Assembly: GCA_901457705.2 (NCBI GenBank) | Contig: LR590083.2 | Location: forward strand, 682,001-746,000 | DNA length: 64,000 bases | From: Beijerinckiaceae bacterium RH AL1 | Lineage (GTDB): Bacteria; Pseudomonadota; Alphaproteobacteria; Rhizobiales; Beijerinckiaceae | Direction: 5' to 3' | Shown here: one piece after another, positions 18,076 through 27,480 of the stretch | Layout: every line of letters begins with the position of its first letter | Numbering within the stretch: the first letter of the stretch is position 1 | Notes under the pieces: generated by a model | The model's input: the letters and a program-made list of their open reading frames with translations, nothing else | Told to the model about the DNA's origin: nothing | Databases searched by the model: none | Translations under genes and position numbers: made by a program

Positions 18076-19407
18076 TTAGGAGGCTGCCGACGCGCGGGCG
18101 CTTTGCCCGTCCTCACGCGATTCCGGCATGAAGGCGATCGCCACGACGAGGGCGACGACGGCGATGAGGCCGAGGCCTTCGAAGGCGGTGGTGCTGCCGA
18201 GATTGTCGGTCAGCCAACCGGCGATCGTCGGGCTGAAGGCGGCGCCGACGCCCATCGCGGTGCCGATGATGCCCTGCGCGAGCGCGTAGCCGCCGTGCTT
18301 GCGCGTCGCGTCGGCGGCGACGAGCGGCACCAGCACGCCGATCACCGAGGCCGAGATGCCGTCGAGCATCTGTACCGGCACGAAGAGGTAAGGGTCGGTG
18401 ATGAAGCCGAAGGCGAAGCCGCGCAGCGGCAGCGCCGCCAGGCCGATGATCAGGAGCGGGCGACGCCCCCAGGTCTGGGTCAGCTTGCCGACGAAGGGCG
18501 AGGCGACGGCCACCATGATCTGCGGCACGACGATGCAAGCGGCGATCAGCACGGTCGGGGCGCTCGCGGCGCGCAGCGTCAGCACGCTGCCGACGAGCGG
18601 CAGCATCGAGGCGTTCGCCAGGGTGAAGAGACCGGTGGCGACGGCGAGCACCAGGAGCTGGCGGTTGCCGAGCAGGGTGCGCCAGCTGGCGCTCTCCTCA
18701 TGCTCGGTCGTGCGGACAACAATCGGCGCCCTGCTCCGGGCGGGGGCGTCGGTCCGCGTCGAGCGCAGGAAGAACAGGGCGGTGATCGTCGGGATCGCCA
18801 GCGCGGCGGTGACGAAGAACACCGCCTGGTTGGAAAAGTAGCTGCCGAAGCCGCCCATCGCCGCGGCGGCCAGCGCATTGCCGATCGAGGCGAAGGTGGC
18901 GTTGCGGCCGAGCCTAACGCCGATCCTGTCGTGGCCGACGAGATCGAGGCTCACGGAGGTGATGGAGGGCGTCAGCAGGCAGGTCGCTGAGGCGTGCAGC
19001 ACCCAGGCGAAGAGGATGAGCGCGTAGGTCGAGCCGAGCGCGACGAGCAGCGCGGCGGCGCCGATCGCCGCGACGGCGATGCCGGCGACGAGCGGCTTCG
19101 AGCGGGCGCGGTCGACGAGCAGGCCGCCCGGCACCTGGCAGGCGAGGCCGACAAGGCCGCCGATCATCAAGACGATGCCGATGTCGGTCTGCGTCCACTT
19201 CTCCGCGGTGAGGTAGACCGCGACGAAGGGGCCGAAGCCGGTCTGCAGGTTGGCGCAGAAGAAGGCGAACCAGTCGAGCGCCATCTCCTTGCCGCCGACC
19301 CCCAGAACCCGCGCTGCGCCGCGCTCGCTCATGCGGGACGGCCGGGCTGAGGTGCGCGGGGCAGGGGAGGCGAACGGCACAGGATGGGAAATCTCGGTCA
19401 AGCTCAT
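18076..19407 (-). CDS. MFS transporter
   Basis: A 443-residue integral membrane protein with about 12 hydrophobic segments. The first helix region reads MALDWFAFFCANLQTGFGPFVAVYL; a central charged loop is at about residues 228-250. The loop after helix 2-3 holds PGGLLVDRARSKP, the usual MFS motif A position. ATG 19407 is chosen; the longer frame to 19638 is an Arg/Pro-rich artefact. The substrate is unknown; drug or metabolite export is typical. It is 91 bp downstream of the PRC-barrel gene on the same strand. Confidence 0.85.
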   Translation of the reverse strand: MSLTEISHPVPFASPAPRTSARPSRMSERGAARVLGVGGKEMALDWFAFFCANLQTGFGPFVAVYLTAEKWTQTDIGIVLMIGGLVGLACQVPGGLLVDRARSKPLVAGIAVAAIGAAALLVALGSTYALILFAWVLHASATCLLTPSITSVSLDLVGHDRIGVRLGRNATFASIGNALAAAAMGGFGSYFSNQAVFFVTAALAIPTITALFFLRSTRTDAPARSRAPIVVRTTEHEESASWRTLLGNRQLLVLAVATGLFTLANASMLPLVGSVLTLRAASAPTVLIAACIVVPQIMVAVASPFVGKLTQTWGRRPLLIIGLAALPLRGFAFGFITDPYLFVPVQMLDGISASVIGVLVPLVAADATRKHGGYALAQGIIGTAMGVGAAFSPTIAGWLTDNLGSTTAFEGLGLIAVVALVVAIAFMPESREDGQSARASAAS

Positions 19408-19498
19408 CGCCGGGGCAGGATCCCTTCTGGCGCGCGGCGGACGCCGTCGACTCCAGGGTCCGTCCGGCAGGGGCGCGAGAGGTTGTGCTGCCGGAAAG

Positions 19499-20179
19499 CT
19501 ATCGCGCCGGTGAGTCCTGATTATGTCCGGCAGGTGGAGCCTCCGGGGCGGGTGCAGCCGCAGCGGGCGTCTCGGGCTTCGCCGGCGCGGCCTCCTTGGC
19601 AGCCGGCACCTCTTTCGCGGCGGTGCCGACCCCTTCAAGGATCACGATCGGTTCATCGACCTTGTACTCGGGCGCCTGGCGGACCTGGTCGCGGGTCAGC
19701 GCGACCTTGATGCTGCCGCTGGCGATCGAGTCGGCGAAGTCGAGGGTCTTCCAGGCCACCGCGACCTTGCGGCTGCCGACGCCGAGGAAGCCGCCGAAGT
19801 CGATGACCGCGGCGCGGGTGTCGCCGCCGGCGTCGACCAGCACGTCGACGATGTGGCCCATGTCCTCGTTGCCGGCGCGGCTGCGCACGGCCTTGCCCAT
19901 GATGCCCTCGAGCGTCTTCATGTTGACGACCGTCGCCGCGGTCCCCGGCGGCTTGGCTGCCGCGGGCTTCGCCGGCTCCGGCTTCTGCGCCTCGGCGGCG
20001 GCTGCGGGCGGCGCCGGCTTGATCTCAGTCTGCGGGGGGGCGGCAGGCGCGCTCTGGGCCGGCTTGCTGTCCTGCGCCGCGGGGGCCGGTGTCGCCGCTG
20101 GTCCGTCTGCGTGCGCCAACAAGGCGGACGCGAGGAGGAGGACGAGGCTGGCGCTTGCGCGCAGGGTTTGGGATCGCAT
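19499..20179 (-). CDS. Exported PRC-barrel domain protein
   Basis: A 226-residue protein with a signal peptide (core ASLVLLLASALLAHA), a 60-residue Pro/Ala/Lys-rich linker, a PRC-barrel domain at about 85-180 (GIMGKAVRSRAGNEDMGHIVD is the first strand pair, then AAVIDFGGFLGVGSRKVAVAW), and a second Pro/Ala tail. PRC-barrel proteins of this type are common in Rhizobiales envelopes and have no fixed function. ATG 20179 has GGAG 5 bp upstream; GTG 20182 is possible. Confidence 0.85.
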   Translation of the reverse strand: MRSQTLRASASLVLLLASALLAHADGPAATPAPAAQDSKPAQSAPAAPPQTEIKPAPPAAAAEAQKPEPAKPAAAKPPGTAATVVNMKTLEGIMGKAVRSRAGNEDMGHIVDVLVDAGGDTRAAVIDFGGFLGVGSRKVAVAWKTLDFADSIASGSIKVALTRDQVRQAPEYKVDEPIVILEGVGTAAKEVPAAKEAAPAKPETPAAAAPAPEAPPAGHNQDSPAR

Positions 20180-20381
20180 CACGTCTCCATGGGTCGCTGG
20201 CGGCCGGCCTTACGGCGGCGCGCCCGGCGCGTCTCGCCGTAAGATGACGGATCAAGGCGACGGAGCCAACTGCCTGATGAACAAGGCGGTGTGACGCCAA
20301 TCCGAGTCTTCCGATGGTCACATTCCGGTGCCTTTCTCCCGGCCGCCGTGCAATCGCGGCAAGGTATCGAAGGAGCGGCAC

Positions 20382-22445
20382 TTGGCTGACGTCGGATTGC
20401 GTGATCTCGGAGCCGTCGTGCCCGGCCTGCGCAGCGTCGAGCCCGATCCGCCCGCGGTGCCCCGCGCCCCGGCCGTGGTGCTGCCCCTGGCGCTGAGCCC
20501 GATCCCTGAGTCGGCGCAGGTCCCCGATGTCCTGGTGACCCCGCCGCCAAAGCCCGTGCCGGCCGCGGAGCCCGCGCCGCGCGGCGGCTTCGGCGGCGAC
20601 CTGCCGTCCGGCGTCGACGCGCTCGGCATCGACGCCACGCTGGCGCATGTCGCCGAGCTCGTCGCGCACAAGCGCGCGGCGAGCCCGCTCTGCATCGGCC
20701 TGCTCGGCGGCCCCGGTGCCGGCAAGAGCTTCGCGCTCGCCCGTCTCGCCGCGCGCGTCGGCGCGCTGGCCGGCGCTGCCGCCAGGCTCAAGGACAGCCC
20801 GTTCCTGTCTCGCGTTCATGTGCAGCCCGTCGACGCGGCGAGCCTCGAGGGCGAGCCCGCCCTAGGCCTGGCGGCGAGCCTGCACAAGGGGCTGCGCCAG
20901 CCCTATCCCGACCTCGCCCGCGAGCTCGGCCATGCGGCGCGCGACCCGCATCTCGTGCTGCGCGAGGTCAACGAGAAGCTCGATGACGCGCGCCGCCGGC
21001 TCGATTCCGAGCGTCGCGCCCTCGACGATGCCGGCTCCCGCCGCGCCCGCCTCACCGAGACCGTGCTCTACGAGGCGGCCGGCAGCCAGGTCGATGCCTA
21101 TGCCCGCGCCAACCGGGCCATGATCGAGCAGCGGCTCGCCGGCTTCGGCATCCACGGCGACCCGCTGCGCGACTACAAGGACCTCGTGCAGTACGTGTCG
21201 GGCGCCGGCAAGCTCGGCCTGACGTTGCGCGCGCTCTATGCCTTCAAGGGCCAGCTCAAGCTTATCGTCATAGCGGTCCTGCTGGCGGCGGTCGGCATCG
21301 GGCTCGGCATCGCCATCGAGAGCCAGGCCTACTGGCTGGCCGACCTGCGCGGCGGGCCTAAAGCCGGCGCGGGGCTCGCCAACTGGCTCGAGGCGCACAT
21401 GAGCCTGCTGTCGCTCGCCCGCACCGGCGCCTTCGCGCTCGCCGGGCTGGCGATCGTCGCCAATCTGGCCCGGGCGGTGGCATTCGTGACGCCCATCTTC
21501 AAGGGCGTGCGGCTGCTCGACGGCGACCTCGACACGCGCCGGCGCGACCTCGACAGCCTCTATGCGCACCAGACGAAGCGCGTCGACATGCTGGACGCCG
21601 ACGTCGAGCGGCTGACCGCCGAGAGCGCCGAGGCGGAGCGCCGCGTCGGCTACACCGGCCCCGCGACCCTCAACGAGCCGTCGCCCTTCGCGGCGGCCGG
21701 CGCCACCGGGCAGAGCTTCTTTTCGACCCTGGCGCGGCTGATGGCCGAGCCGGGCCGCCAGGCGCCGCAGCGCGTCGTGCTGGCGCTCGACCATCTCGAC
21801 GCGGTGCCGCCCGCCCGCGCCCGCCAGATCCTCGACGCGCTACATCGCGCCGCCGGCCCGGGGCTCGTCACGCTCGTCGCGGTCGACGCCGCGCGGCTCG
21901 GCGCCGAGGCGCAGGCCGATCTCGAGCGCTGGATCCAGGTGCCGGTGCAGGTCGCGGCCGGCGGCGGCGAGTGCAGGTATGGCGCGCTGGTCGACGCAGC
22001 GCTCGGCCGGGCTTCCGCACGCGCCCCCGAGGCGGCGCCGGACGCCACGCGCGCCGAGCTCGATCGGCCGATCGGCGACGACGAGGCGGCGACGCTCGCG
22101 GCGATGGCCGCTCTCGCCGGGCCCTCGCCGCGCGGGATCAAGCGCTTCGTCAATCTCTACACGCTGGCCCGGCTCGGCAGCGACGGTCATCCCGGCGCGC
22201 TGGCGCTGATGCTGGCGCTGGCCCAGGGCGGCACCAGCGAGGAGCGCGCCGCAGTCGCCGGCGCCTTCGCCGGGCGCGACCCCGCCGCGGCTTTCGACGT
22301 GCCGGGCGCGAGCCCGCGCCTGCGTGCGGCGCTCGCCGCGGCCAGCGCGGCCGGCGGTCCGTTCAACCTCGCCGCCGCGGCGCAGGCGGCGCGCCGCGCC
22401 TCGACCTTCGCGATGACGCCGGTGGGAGTGGCGACCACCGGTTGA
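20382..22445 (+). CDS. Membrane-anchored KAP-like P-loop NTPase
   Basis: A 687-residue protein of the KAP type, judged from its architecture. Walker A GGPGAGKS is at 109-116. A coiled coil (about 197-227) and two membrane helices (293-313 and 349-373) are inserted before Walker B VVLALDHLD (465-473), and a PRGIKRFVNLY element typical of KAP ATPases lies further on. TTG 20382 is preceded by AAGGAG at 7 bp, better than the upstream GTG 20328. KAP proteins occur in plasmid and phage exclusion and in membrane scaffolding; the role here is unknown. It is high-GC like the chromosome and is followed by an AT-rich insert. Confidence 0.7.
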   Translation: MADVGLRDLGAVVPGLRSVEPDPPAVPRAPAVVLPLALSPIPESAQVPDVLVTPPPKPVPAAEPAPRGGFGGDLPSGVDALGIDATLAHVAELVAHKRAASPLCIGLLGGPGAGKSFALARLAARVGALAGAAARLKDSPFLSRVHVQPVDAASLEGEPALGLAASLHKGLRQPYPDLARELGHAARDPHLVLREVNEKLDDARRRLDSERRALDDAGSRRARLTETVLYEAAGSQVDAYARANRAMIEQRLAGFGIHGDPLRDYKDLVQYVSGAGKLGLTLRALYAFKGQLKLIVIAVLLAAVGIGLGIAIESQAYWLADLRGGPKAGAGLANWLEAHMSLLSLARTGAFALAGLAIVANLARAVAFVTPIFKGVRLLDGDLDTRRRDLDSLYAHQTKRVDMLDADVERLTAESAEAERRVGYTGPATLNEPSPFAAAGATGQSFFSTLARLMAEPGRQAPQRVVLALDHLDAVPPARARQILDALHRAAGPGLVTLVAVDAARLGAEAQADLERWIQVPVQVAAGGGECRYGALVDAALGRASARAPEAAPDATRAELDRPIGDDEAATLAAMAALAGPSPRGIKRFVNLYTLARLGSDGHPGALALMLALAQGGTSEERAAVAGAFAGRDPAAAFDVPGASPRLRAALAAASAAGGPFNLAAAAQAARRASTFAMTPVGVATTG

Positions 22446-22530
22446 AGACGTGACGAGCAGGGTTTCCGCTGGTCGCTGAGCGTGGGTTAATGCTCATGGT
22501 AGGACCCCACGATCAGCGGCCGCTTGGCGG

Positions 22531-22548
22531 TTATCAATTTTTTGATAA
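22531..22548. repeat. AT-rich perfect palindrome
   Basis: TTATCAA (22531-22537) and TTGATAA (22542-22548) form a perfect 7-bp inverted repeat around TTTT. It opens the AT-rich stretch upstream of the gene at 22648 and could be an operator or a weak hairpin. Confidence 0.5.
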
Positions 22549-22647
22549 GCTTTCCAAAGGGTGCCATTCGAGCGAAGTAGATCGATGCGCCAAATATTGT
22601 GATGGATATGCTTCAAGAAGCAAAATACAAGAAATTGGGATTTAAGC

Positions 22648-22998
22648 ATGAAAAGGTACAATCCGTCTTCTCCTCAAACGGTCCGCGCGATCCAGGCATG
22701 GAATATTTTGATCTCTTGCGCGCACAATCGTCAAACTATAACATATTCTGGTTTAGCCGACCTAATGTACCATCGAAAGGCCGCAGGAGTGCTCGCTCAA
22801 ATCTTAGGCAAGGTTGCTCGTTATTGCTACAATAATGATTTGCCACAGCTTAATACGATTGTCGTGGGAAAGTCGAGAGGGACGCCGGGAGAGGAGATAC
22901 CACTCGATCCCGGCGAGGTCGATGCAGTTCGAGAATTGGTATACGCTTGCGACTGGTACGATATCTGTCCGCCCTCAGAAACAGATTTCGACTTCTAG
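22648..22998 (+). CDS. Small unknown protein in an AT-rich insert
   Basis: A 116-residue protein I do not recognise with certainty. It has a helical N-terminal half (AIQAWNILISCAHNRQTITYSGLADLM looks like a winged-helix-type start, split here), then YCYNNDLPQLNTIVVGKSRGTPGEE, a pattern I associate with small proteins sometimes found near restriction or HNH genes. Base and codon use (AAT, ATA, TTA) are far more AT-rich than any neighbour, suggesting recent transfer. No clear ribosome site precedes ATG 22648. It stands alone between the KAP-like gene and the DUF2794 gene. Confidence 0.6.
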   Translation: MKRYNPSSPQTVRAIQAWNILISCAHNRQTITYSGLADLMYHRKAAGVLAQILGKVARYCYNNDLPQLNTIVVGKSRGTPGEEIPLDPGEVDAVRELVYACDWYDICPPSETDFDF

Positions 22999-23098
22999 CG
23001 CGGCGAGAACTCAGGTGACTTTGAGGGAGTGAGAGGCCCTTGCGGAGCGGCGCCGAAGCGCGCACTCTCGACAGTCCGTCGTGAGGTCAGGAGCGCGA

Positions 23099-23470
23099 GT
23101 GGCAGAGGACAATCCGCCCGAGCAGAACGGGCGCGTGGTGAGCCTGCACGGCGGTGCCGCGCGCCACGACGAGACCGTCACCTTCGACCGCACCGAGCTG
23201 CGCGACATCCTGAACCTCTACGGACGCAAGGTCGCCGAGGGCGAGTGGCGCGACTATGCGATCGACTTCTCGCGCGAGAAGGCGACCTTCTCGATCTTCC
23301 GGCGCACGGCCGAGTACCCGCTCTACCGGGTCGAGAAAGTGCCGAAGCTGGCGCGCAAGCAGGGCGCCTACAGCGTGGTGACGACGACGGGGCTGGTCTT
23401 GAAGCGCGGCCACGAGCTGCGGCGGGTGCTCGACGTGCTCGACAAGAAGCTGAAGCTCGTCACGAGCTAG
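23099..23470 (+). CDS. DUF2794 domain protein
   Basis: A 123-residue cytosolic protein nearly restricted to alphaproteobacteria. The domain spans most of the chain, with LRDILNLYGRKVAEGEWRD, AIDFSREKATFSIFRR and the Lys-rich end LDVLDKKLKLV. GTG 23099 has AGGAG 5 bp upstream. No function is known for the family. Confidence 0.85.
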   Translation: MAEDNPPEQNGRVVSLHGGAARHDETVTFDRTELRDILNLYGRKVAEGEWRDYAIDFSREKATFSIFRRTAEYPLYRVEKVPKLARKQGAYSVVTTTGLVLKRGHELRRVLDVLDKKLKLVTS

Positions 23471-23575
23471 CGCGGGCGGTGGAGGTCTGCAATCGCGCCC
23501 TCTGGAGCCATCGTGGTTCGAGACGCCGCTGCGCGGCTCCTCACCATGAGGAGATTGAAGCGCTCGAAGCGCGTC

Positions 23576-25021
23576 TCAGGACACGGCGGCGAGGCGCGTC
23601 GTCGTGAGCCGGCCGAGCCGCGCGTCGAGCGCCGTACGCATCTCGGAGCGGAACAGCGCGAAGCCGTCGCGGCCGGCCTTCTTCGCCTCGTAGAGCGCGA
23701 TGTCCGCTTCCTTGAACAGCGACGGTGCGTTGGTGTCCTCGAGGGACGACAGGGCGATACCGAGCGTGCCGTGGGTGCCGACCTCGAACTTTCCGAAGAC
23801 GAACGGCTCGCGCAGCGCGGCCAGGATGTCGCCGGCGACGGCGGCGATCGCGCTCTCCGCCTCGACGGGATAGACGAGGATGCCGAACTCATCGCCACCG
23901 AGCCGGGCGACGGTGCCGCGGTTGCCGACCGCGCTGACGAGCCGCTCCGCGACGACGGCGAGCACGCGGTCGCCGACGTCGTGGCCGTGCGTGTCGTTGA
24001 TCGCCTTGAACCTGTCGACATCGAGCATGATGAGCGCAAGGCGGCGGCCGGTCTCGTCGGCCACGCGAAACGCCGTCTCGATGTGGCGGGTGAAGGCGGC
24101 GCGGTTGGCGACGCCGGTCAGCGTGTCGTGCGTGGCGAGCCATTCGAGCTCGTCCGTCGCCTTCTTGCGACCGGTGATGTCCTGCACGATGCCGACGATG
24201 TTGCTGCCCGACGCTGCCGTCGCGACCTCGGCGTAGATGCGGACATGCCGCGGCACCCCGTCGGCCACGAGCATCTCGATCTCGCTGTCGACAGGGCCGC
24301 TCCCCCGGCGGAGGTCGTCGAAGCTCGTCCTGAGGTCCTCGTTGCCCTCGAAGCACGCCAGAAGATCGTCGAGCGTCGGAAGGTCTGCCGCCCCTAGCAG
24401 GCGGAGCAGCTCGTCGCTGGCGGTCAGCGCCCCGCTTTCCAGCTCGATCTCGAACCCGCCGACCCCGGCGAGCTGCGCGGTCTGGGCCAGCATCTTCTGC
24501 CGGCGGGCCAGCTCGAGCGCCTGCCGGGCCATGATCTGGCGGCTCGAATGATGGCGGATCTGGCCGATCACCAGGCCGGCGAGGCTTTGCAGGCAGGCGA
24601 CCTGCTCCTCGGAGAGCTCGCGCGGCTTCGTGTCCAGGACGCAGAGCGAGCCCACGCGCATCCCCGGCTGCACGGCCAACGGGATGCCGGCATAGAACCG
24701 CACGTGCGGCGCCTGGACGACGAAGGGGCTCTGCGCAAAGCGCGGATCGTTGAGAAGGTCCGGCACGATCAGCGGCTCGTCGTTGCGGATCGTGACGTCG
24801 CAAAAGGTGCTCTCGCGCGGGGCGGAGACGTAGGCGTAGCCGTGGTGCGCCTTGATGTGCGCCTGCGTCGCGTCGAGGATGCTGACGAAGGCGACCGGCA
24901 TGTCGAGCAGCCCGCAGGCCAGGCCGCACAGCTCGTCCATGAGCGGGTCGACCGGCGCCTCGACGATCGCCAGCTCGGCGAGACGACGGAGACGCTCGCC
25001 CTCTTCGATGCAATCATTCAT
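23576..25021 (-). CDS. GAF-PAS-GGDEF diguanylate cyclase
   Basis: A 481-residue soluble signalling protein. A GAF domain (about 15-165, with STFCDVTIRNDEPLIVPDL) is followed by a PAS domain (about 185-300, ending IVQDITGRKKA) and a GGDEF domain (about 305-470, with ARLGGDEFGILVY). The catalytic GGDEF is intact, so cyclic-di-GMP synthesis is likely; the RxxD inhibitory site five residues before it is absent (RGTV there), so product inhibition is unlikely. ATG 25021 starts the GAF sequence. The longer frame to 26440 runs through another gene's antisense and is rejected. Confidence 0.9.
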   Translation of the reverse strand: MNDCIEEGERLRRLAELAIVEAPVDPLMDELCGLACGLLDMPVAFVSILDATQAHIKAHHGYAYVSAPRESTFCDVTIRNDEPLIVPDLLNDPRFAQSPFVVQAPHVRFYAGIPLAVQPGMRVGSLCVLDTKPRELSEEQVACLQSLAGLVIGQIRHHSSRQIMARQALELARRQKMLAQTAQLAGVGGFEIELESGALTASDELLRLLGAADLPTLDDLLACFEGNEDLRTSFDDLRRGSGPVDSEIEMLVADGVPRHVRIYAEVATAASGSNIVGIVQDITGRKKATDELEWLATHDTLTGVANRAAFTRHIETAFRVADETGRRLALIMLDVDRFKAINDTHGHDVGDRVLAVVAERLVSAVGNRGTVARLGGDEFGILVYPVEAESAIAAVAGDILAALREPFVFGKFEVGTHGTLGIALSSLEDTNAPSLFKEADIALYEAKKAGRDGFALFRSEMRTALDARLGRLTTTRLAAVS

Positions 25022-25171
25022 TGCGAAAACCACGAGACGCCAAATGCTGCGCGAGTCTAGGGCCGCAAAGATGTAGAAAGACCGAATCCGATCGGATAAA
25101 CCGCGCCCTTCGCCCTCGTTTTGCCCACGCCTTCGCGCCCACGTACCCGGAAGCCACAAGGTCGCTTCGTC

Positions 25172-26392
25172 ATGACGTCGCCGTTCTACCGCATCCAGCG
25201 CCTGCCGCCCTACGTCTTCGAGGAGGTGAACCGCCTCAAGGCCACGGCACGCCGCGGCGGCGCCGACATCATCGATCTCGGCATGGGCAACCCCGACCTC
25301 GACGCGCCGAAGCACGTCAAGGACAAGCTGATCGAGACGATCACCAAGCCGCGCGTCGACCGCTATTCCGCCTCCAAGGGCATCTTCGGGCTGCGCAAGG
25401 CCCAGGCCGCCTACTACAAGCGCCGCTTCGGCGTGACGCTGAACCCCGACACGCAGATCGTCGCGACGCTCGGCTCGAAGGAGGGCTTCGCCAACGTCGC
25501 GCAGGCGATCACCGCGCCGGGCGACGTCATCATCGTGCCGGACCCCTCCTACCCGATCCACGCCTTCGGCTTCCTCATGGCGGGCGGCGCGGTGCGCTCG
25601 GTGCCGGCGGAACCCTCGCCGGCGTTCTTCGTCGCGCTCGAGCGGGCGATCACGCACTCGATCCCGAAGCCGATCGCGGTGGTGGTGTGCTATCCCTCCA
25701 ACCCGACGGCGCTCGTCGCCTCGCTCGATTTCTACCGCGACCTCGTGCGCTTCGCGAAGAAGCACGAGATCTACGTCCTCTCCGATCTCGCCTATGCCGA
25801 GCTCTATTTCGACGACAACCCGCCGCCCTCCGTCCTCGAGATCGACGGCGCGATGGACTGCACGATCGAGTTCACCTCGCTCTCCAAGACCTACTCGATG
25901 GCCGGCTGGCGCATGGGCTTTGCGGTCGGCAACGAGCGGCTGATCTCGGCGCTGACTCGGGTGAAGAGCTACCTCGACTATGGTGCCTACACGCCCGTCC
26001 AGGTGGCGGCCTCCGCCGCGCTCAACGGCCCCGATGATTGCATCCACGAGATGCGGGCGATCTACAAGAAGCGCCGCGACGTGATGGTCGAGAGCTTCGC
26101 CAAGGCCGGCTGGCCGATCCCGGCGCCGGCCGCCTCGATGTTCGCCTGGGCGCCGGTGCCGGAGCGATTTGCGCATCTGGGCAGCCTCGAGTTCTCCAAG
26201 CTGATGATCGAGAAGGCCGAGGTTGCCGTGGCGCCCGGCATCGGCTTCGGCGAGTACGGCGAGGGCTACGTGCGCCTGGCGATCGTCGAGAACGAGCAGC
26301 GCATCCGCCAGGCCGCGCGCGGCTTCCGCAAGCTGATGGATGCGGCCGAGGGCAGCCTCCACAACGTGGCGCGGGTGCCGCAGGAGGCGTAG
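25172..26392 (+). CDS. PLP aminotransferase, AlaC/LL-DAP aminotransferase-like
   Basis: A 406-residue fold-type I aminotransferase. IDLGMGNPDLDAP is at about residues 33-45, the phosphate-binding and aspartate strand YVLSDLAYAELYFD lies mid-chain, and the PLP lysine is in SLSKTYSMAGWR. Such proteins are often annotated as alanine-forming transaminase AlaC or LL-diaminopimelate aminotransferase; the substrate cannot be fixed by eye. In many genomes a homoserine dehydrogenase follows, but not here. ATG 25172 is chosen at the start of homology. Confidence 0.88.
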   Translation: MTSPFYRIQRLPPYVFEEVNRLKATARRGGADIIDLGMGNPDLDAPKHVKDKLIETITKPRVDRYSASKGIFGLRKAQAAYYKRRFGVTLNPDTQIVATLGSKEGFANVAQAITAPGDVIIVPDPSYPIHAFGFLMAGGAVRSVPAEPSPAFFVALERAITHSIPKPIAVVVCYPSNPTALVASLDFYRDLVRFAKKHEIYVLSDLAYAELYFDDNPPPSVLEIDGAMDCTIEFTSLSKTYSMAGWRMGFAVGNERLISALTRVKSYLDYGAYTPVQVAASAALNGPDDCIHEMRAIYKKRRDVMVESFAKAGWPIPAPAASMFAWAPVPERFAHLGSLEFSKLMIEKAEVAVAPGIGFGEYGEGYVRLAIVENEQRIRQAARGFRKLMDAAEGSLHNVARVPQEA

Positions 26393-26557
26393 CGAAGCCG
26401 CTCGACGGCGCATTGGTCGATAGTCGGATGCCATGGTCATGTCATCGCGACGGCCCTAGCTATGTAAGGACGGTACGACGTGCCGATCCCACGGTGCGAG
26501 CGCGCTTCCTCCGCCTCGACCGCGACGATCGACCTGCCGCATGCAGGAGTGATCGCT

Positions 26558-27415
26558 ATGACGGAAACGATACGCAATCCGATCGAATGGGGTGCCGACC
26601 AGGCGCGCCTGACCGCGAGGCTCGCCCGCGCCGCGGTGGGCGACGATGCGCGCGATCCCGACGTCGGGGCACTCGCCGTGCGCCGCATCGGCGTCGCCGA
26701 TCTGCGCGAGGTGCTCGCGCAAGGCTGGCGGGACTTCGTCGAGAACCGGACCGACGTCCTCTTTCTCTGCATCATCTATCCGCTGGCCGGGCTGCTCATC
26801 GCGCGGCTGGCGTTCAGCTCCAACCTGCTACCGCTGGTGTTCCCGTTCGTCTCGGGCTTCGCGATCGTCGGGCCGTTCGCCGCGTCCGGGCTCTACGAGC
26901 TGAGCCGGCTGCGCGAGCGTGGCGAGCCGGCCACGTGGAGCAGCGCGTTCGGCGTCTTCGCCTCGCCGTCGATCGCGGCGATCATCAAGCTGGCGCTGGT
27001 GATGACCGGGCTCTTCGTCCTCTGGCTCGCCGCGGCCTACGCGATCTTCGCCCTGACGCTCGGCCCCGACGAGCCGGCTTCCGCCTCGACCTTCGTCTCC
27101 GACGTGCTGCACACGCGCGCCGGCTGGGCGATGATCCTGGTCGGGGGCGGCGTCGGCTTCCTCTTCGCGCTGCTCGCGCTGTCGATCAGCGTCGTGTCCT
27201 TCCCGCTGCTGCTCGACCGGCGCGTCAGCATCACGACGGCGGTGCGCACTTCTCTGCGCGCGGTCGCCGAAAATCCCGTGCCGATGCTGGCCTGGGGCCT
27301 CGTCGTCGCCACCTTGCTGGTGCTCGGCACGATCCCCGCCTTGGCCGGGCTCATCGTCGCGATGCCGGTGCTGGGCCACGCGACCTGGCACCTGTACCGC
27401 AAGGTCGTGGTCTAG
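26558..27415 (+). CDS. DUF2189 integral membrane protein
   Basis: A 285-residue protein with about six membrane segments (for example LFLCIIYPLAGLLIARL, IIKLALVMTGLFVLWLAA, MLAWGLVVATLLVLGTI). The soluble N-terminus (VRRIGVADLREVLAQGWRD) and the ending GHATWHLYRK are typical of DUF2189. An AGGAG lies 8-9 bp before ATG 26558. The function of the family is unknown. Confidence 0.85.
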   Translation: MTETIRNPIEWGADQARLTARLARAAVGDDARDPDVGALAVRRIGVADLREVLAQGWRDFVENRTDVLFLCIIYPLAGLLIARLAFSSNLLPLVFPFVSGFAIVGPFAASGLYELSRLRERGEPATWSSAFGVFASPSIAAIIKLALVMTGLFVLWLAAAYAIFALTLGPDEPASASTFVSDVLHTRAGWAMILVGGGVGFLFALLALSISVVSFPLLLDRRVSITTAVRTSLRAVAENPVPMLAWGLVVATLLVLGTIPALAGLIVAMPVLGHATWHLYRKVVV

Positions 27416-27480
27416 CGGTCGTGTGAGACCAAACTATTGGCGAGGCACCGCCGGCGTCGGCCACCGGCCGGCAGGCGGCC

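Noticed and set aside
22599-22835. 78-codon frame in the AT-rich insert
   Set aside because: It overlaps the better 116-codon frame at 22648, has a weaker start context and no recognisable pattern.
25028-26440. Upstream extension of the GAF-PAS-GGDEF frame
   Set aside because: It runs antisense through the aminotransferase gene, and the GAF domain begins at ATG 25021.
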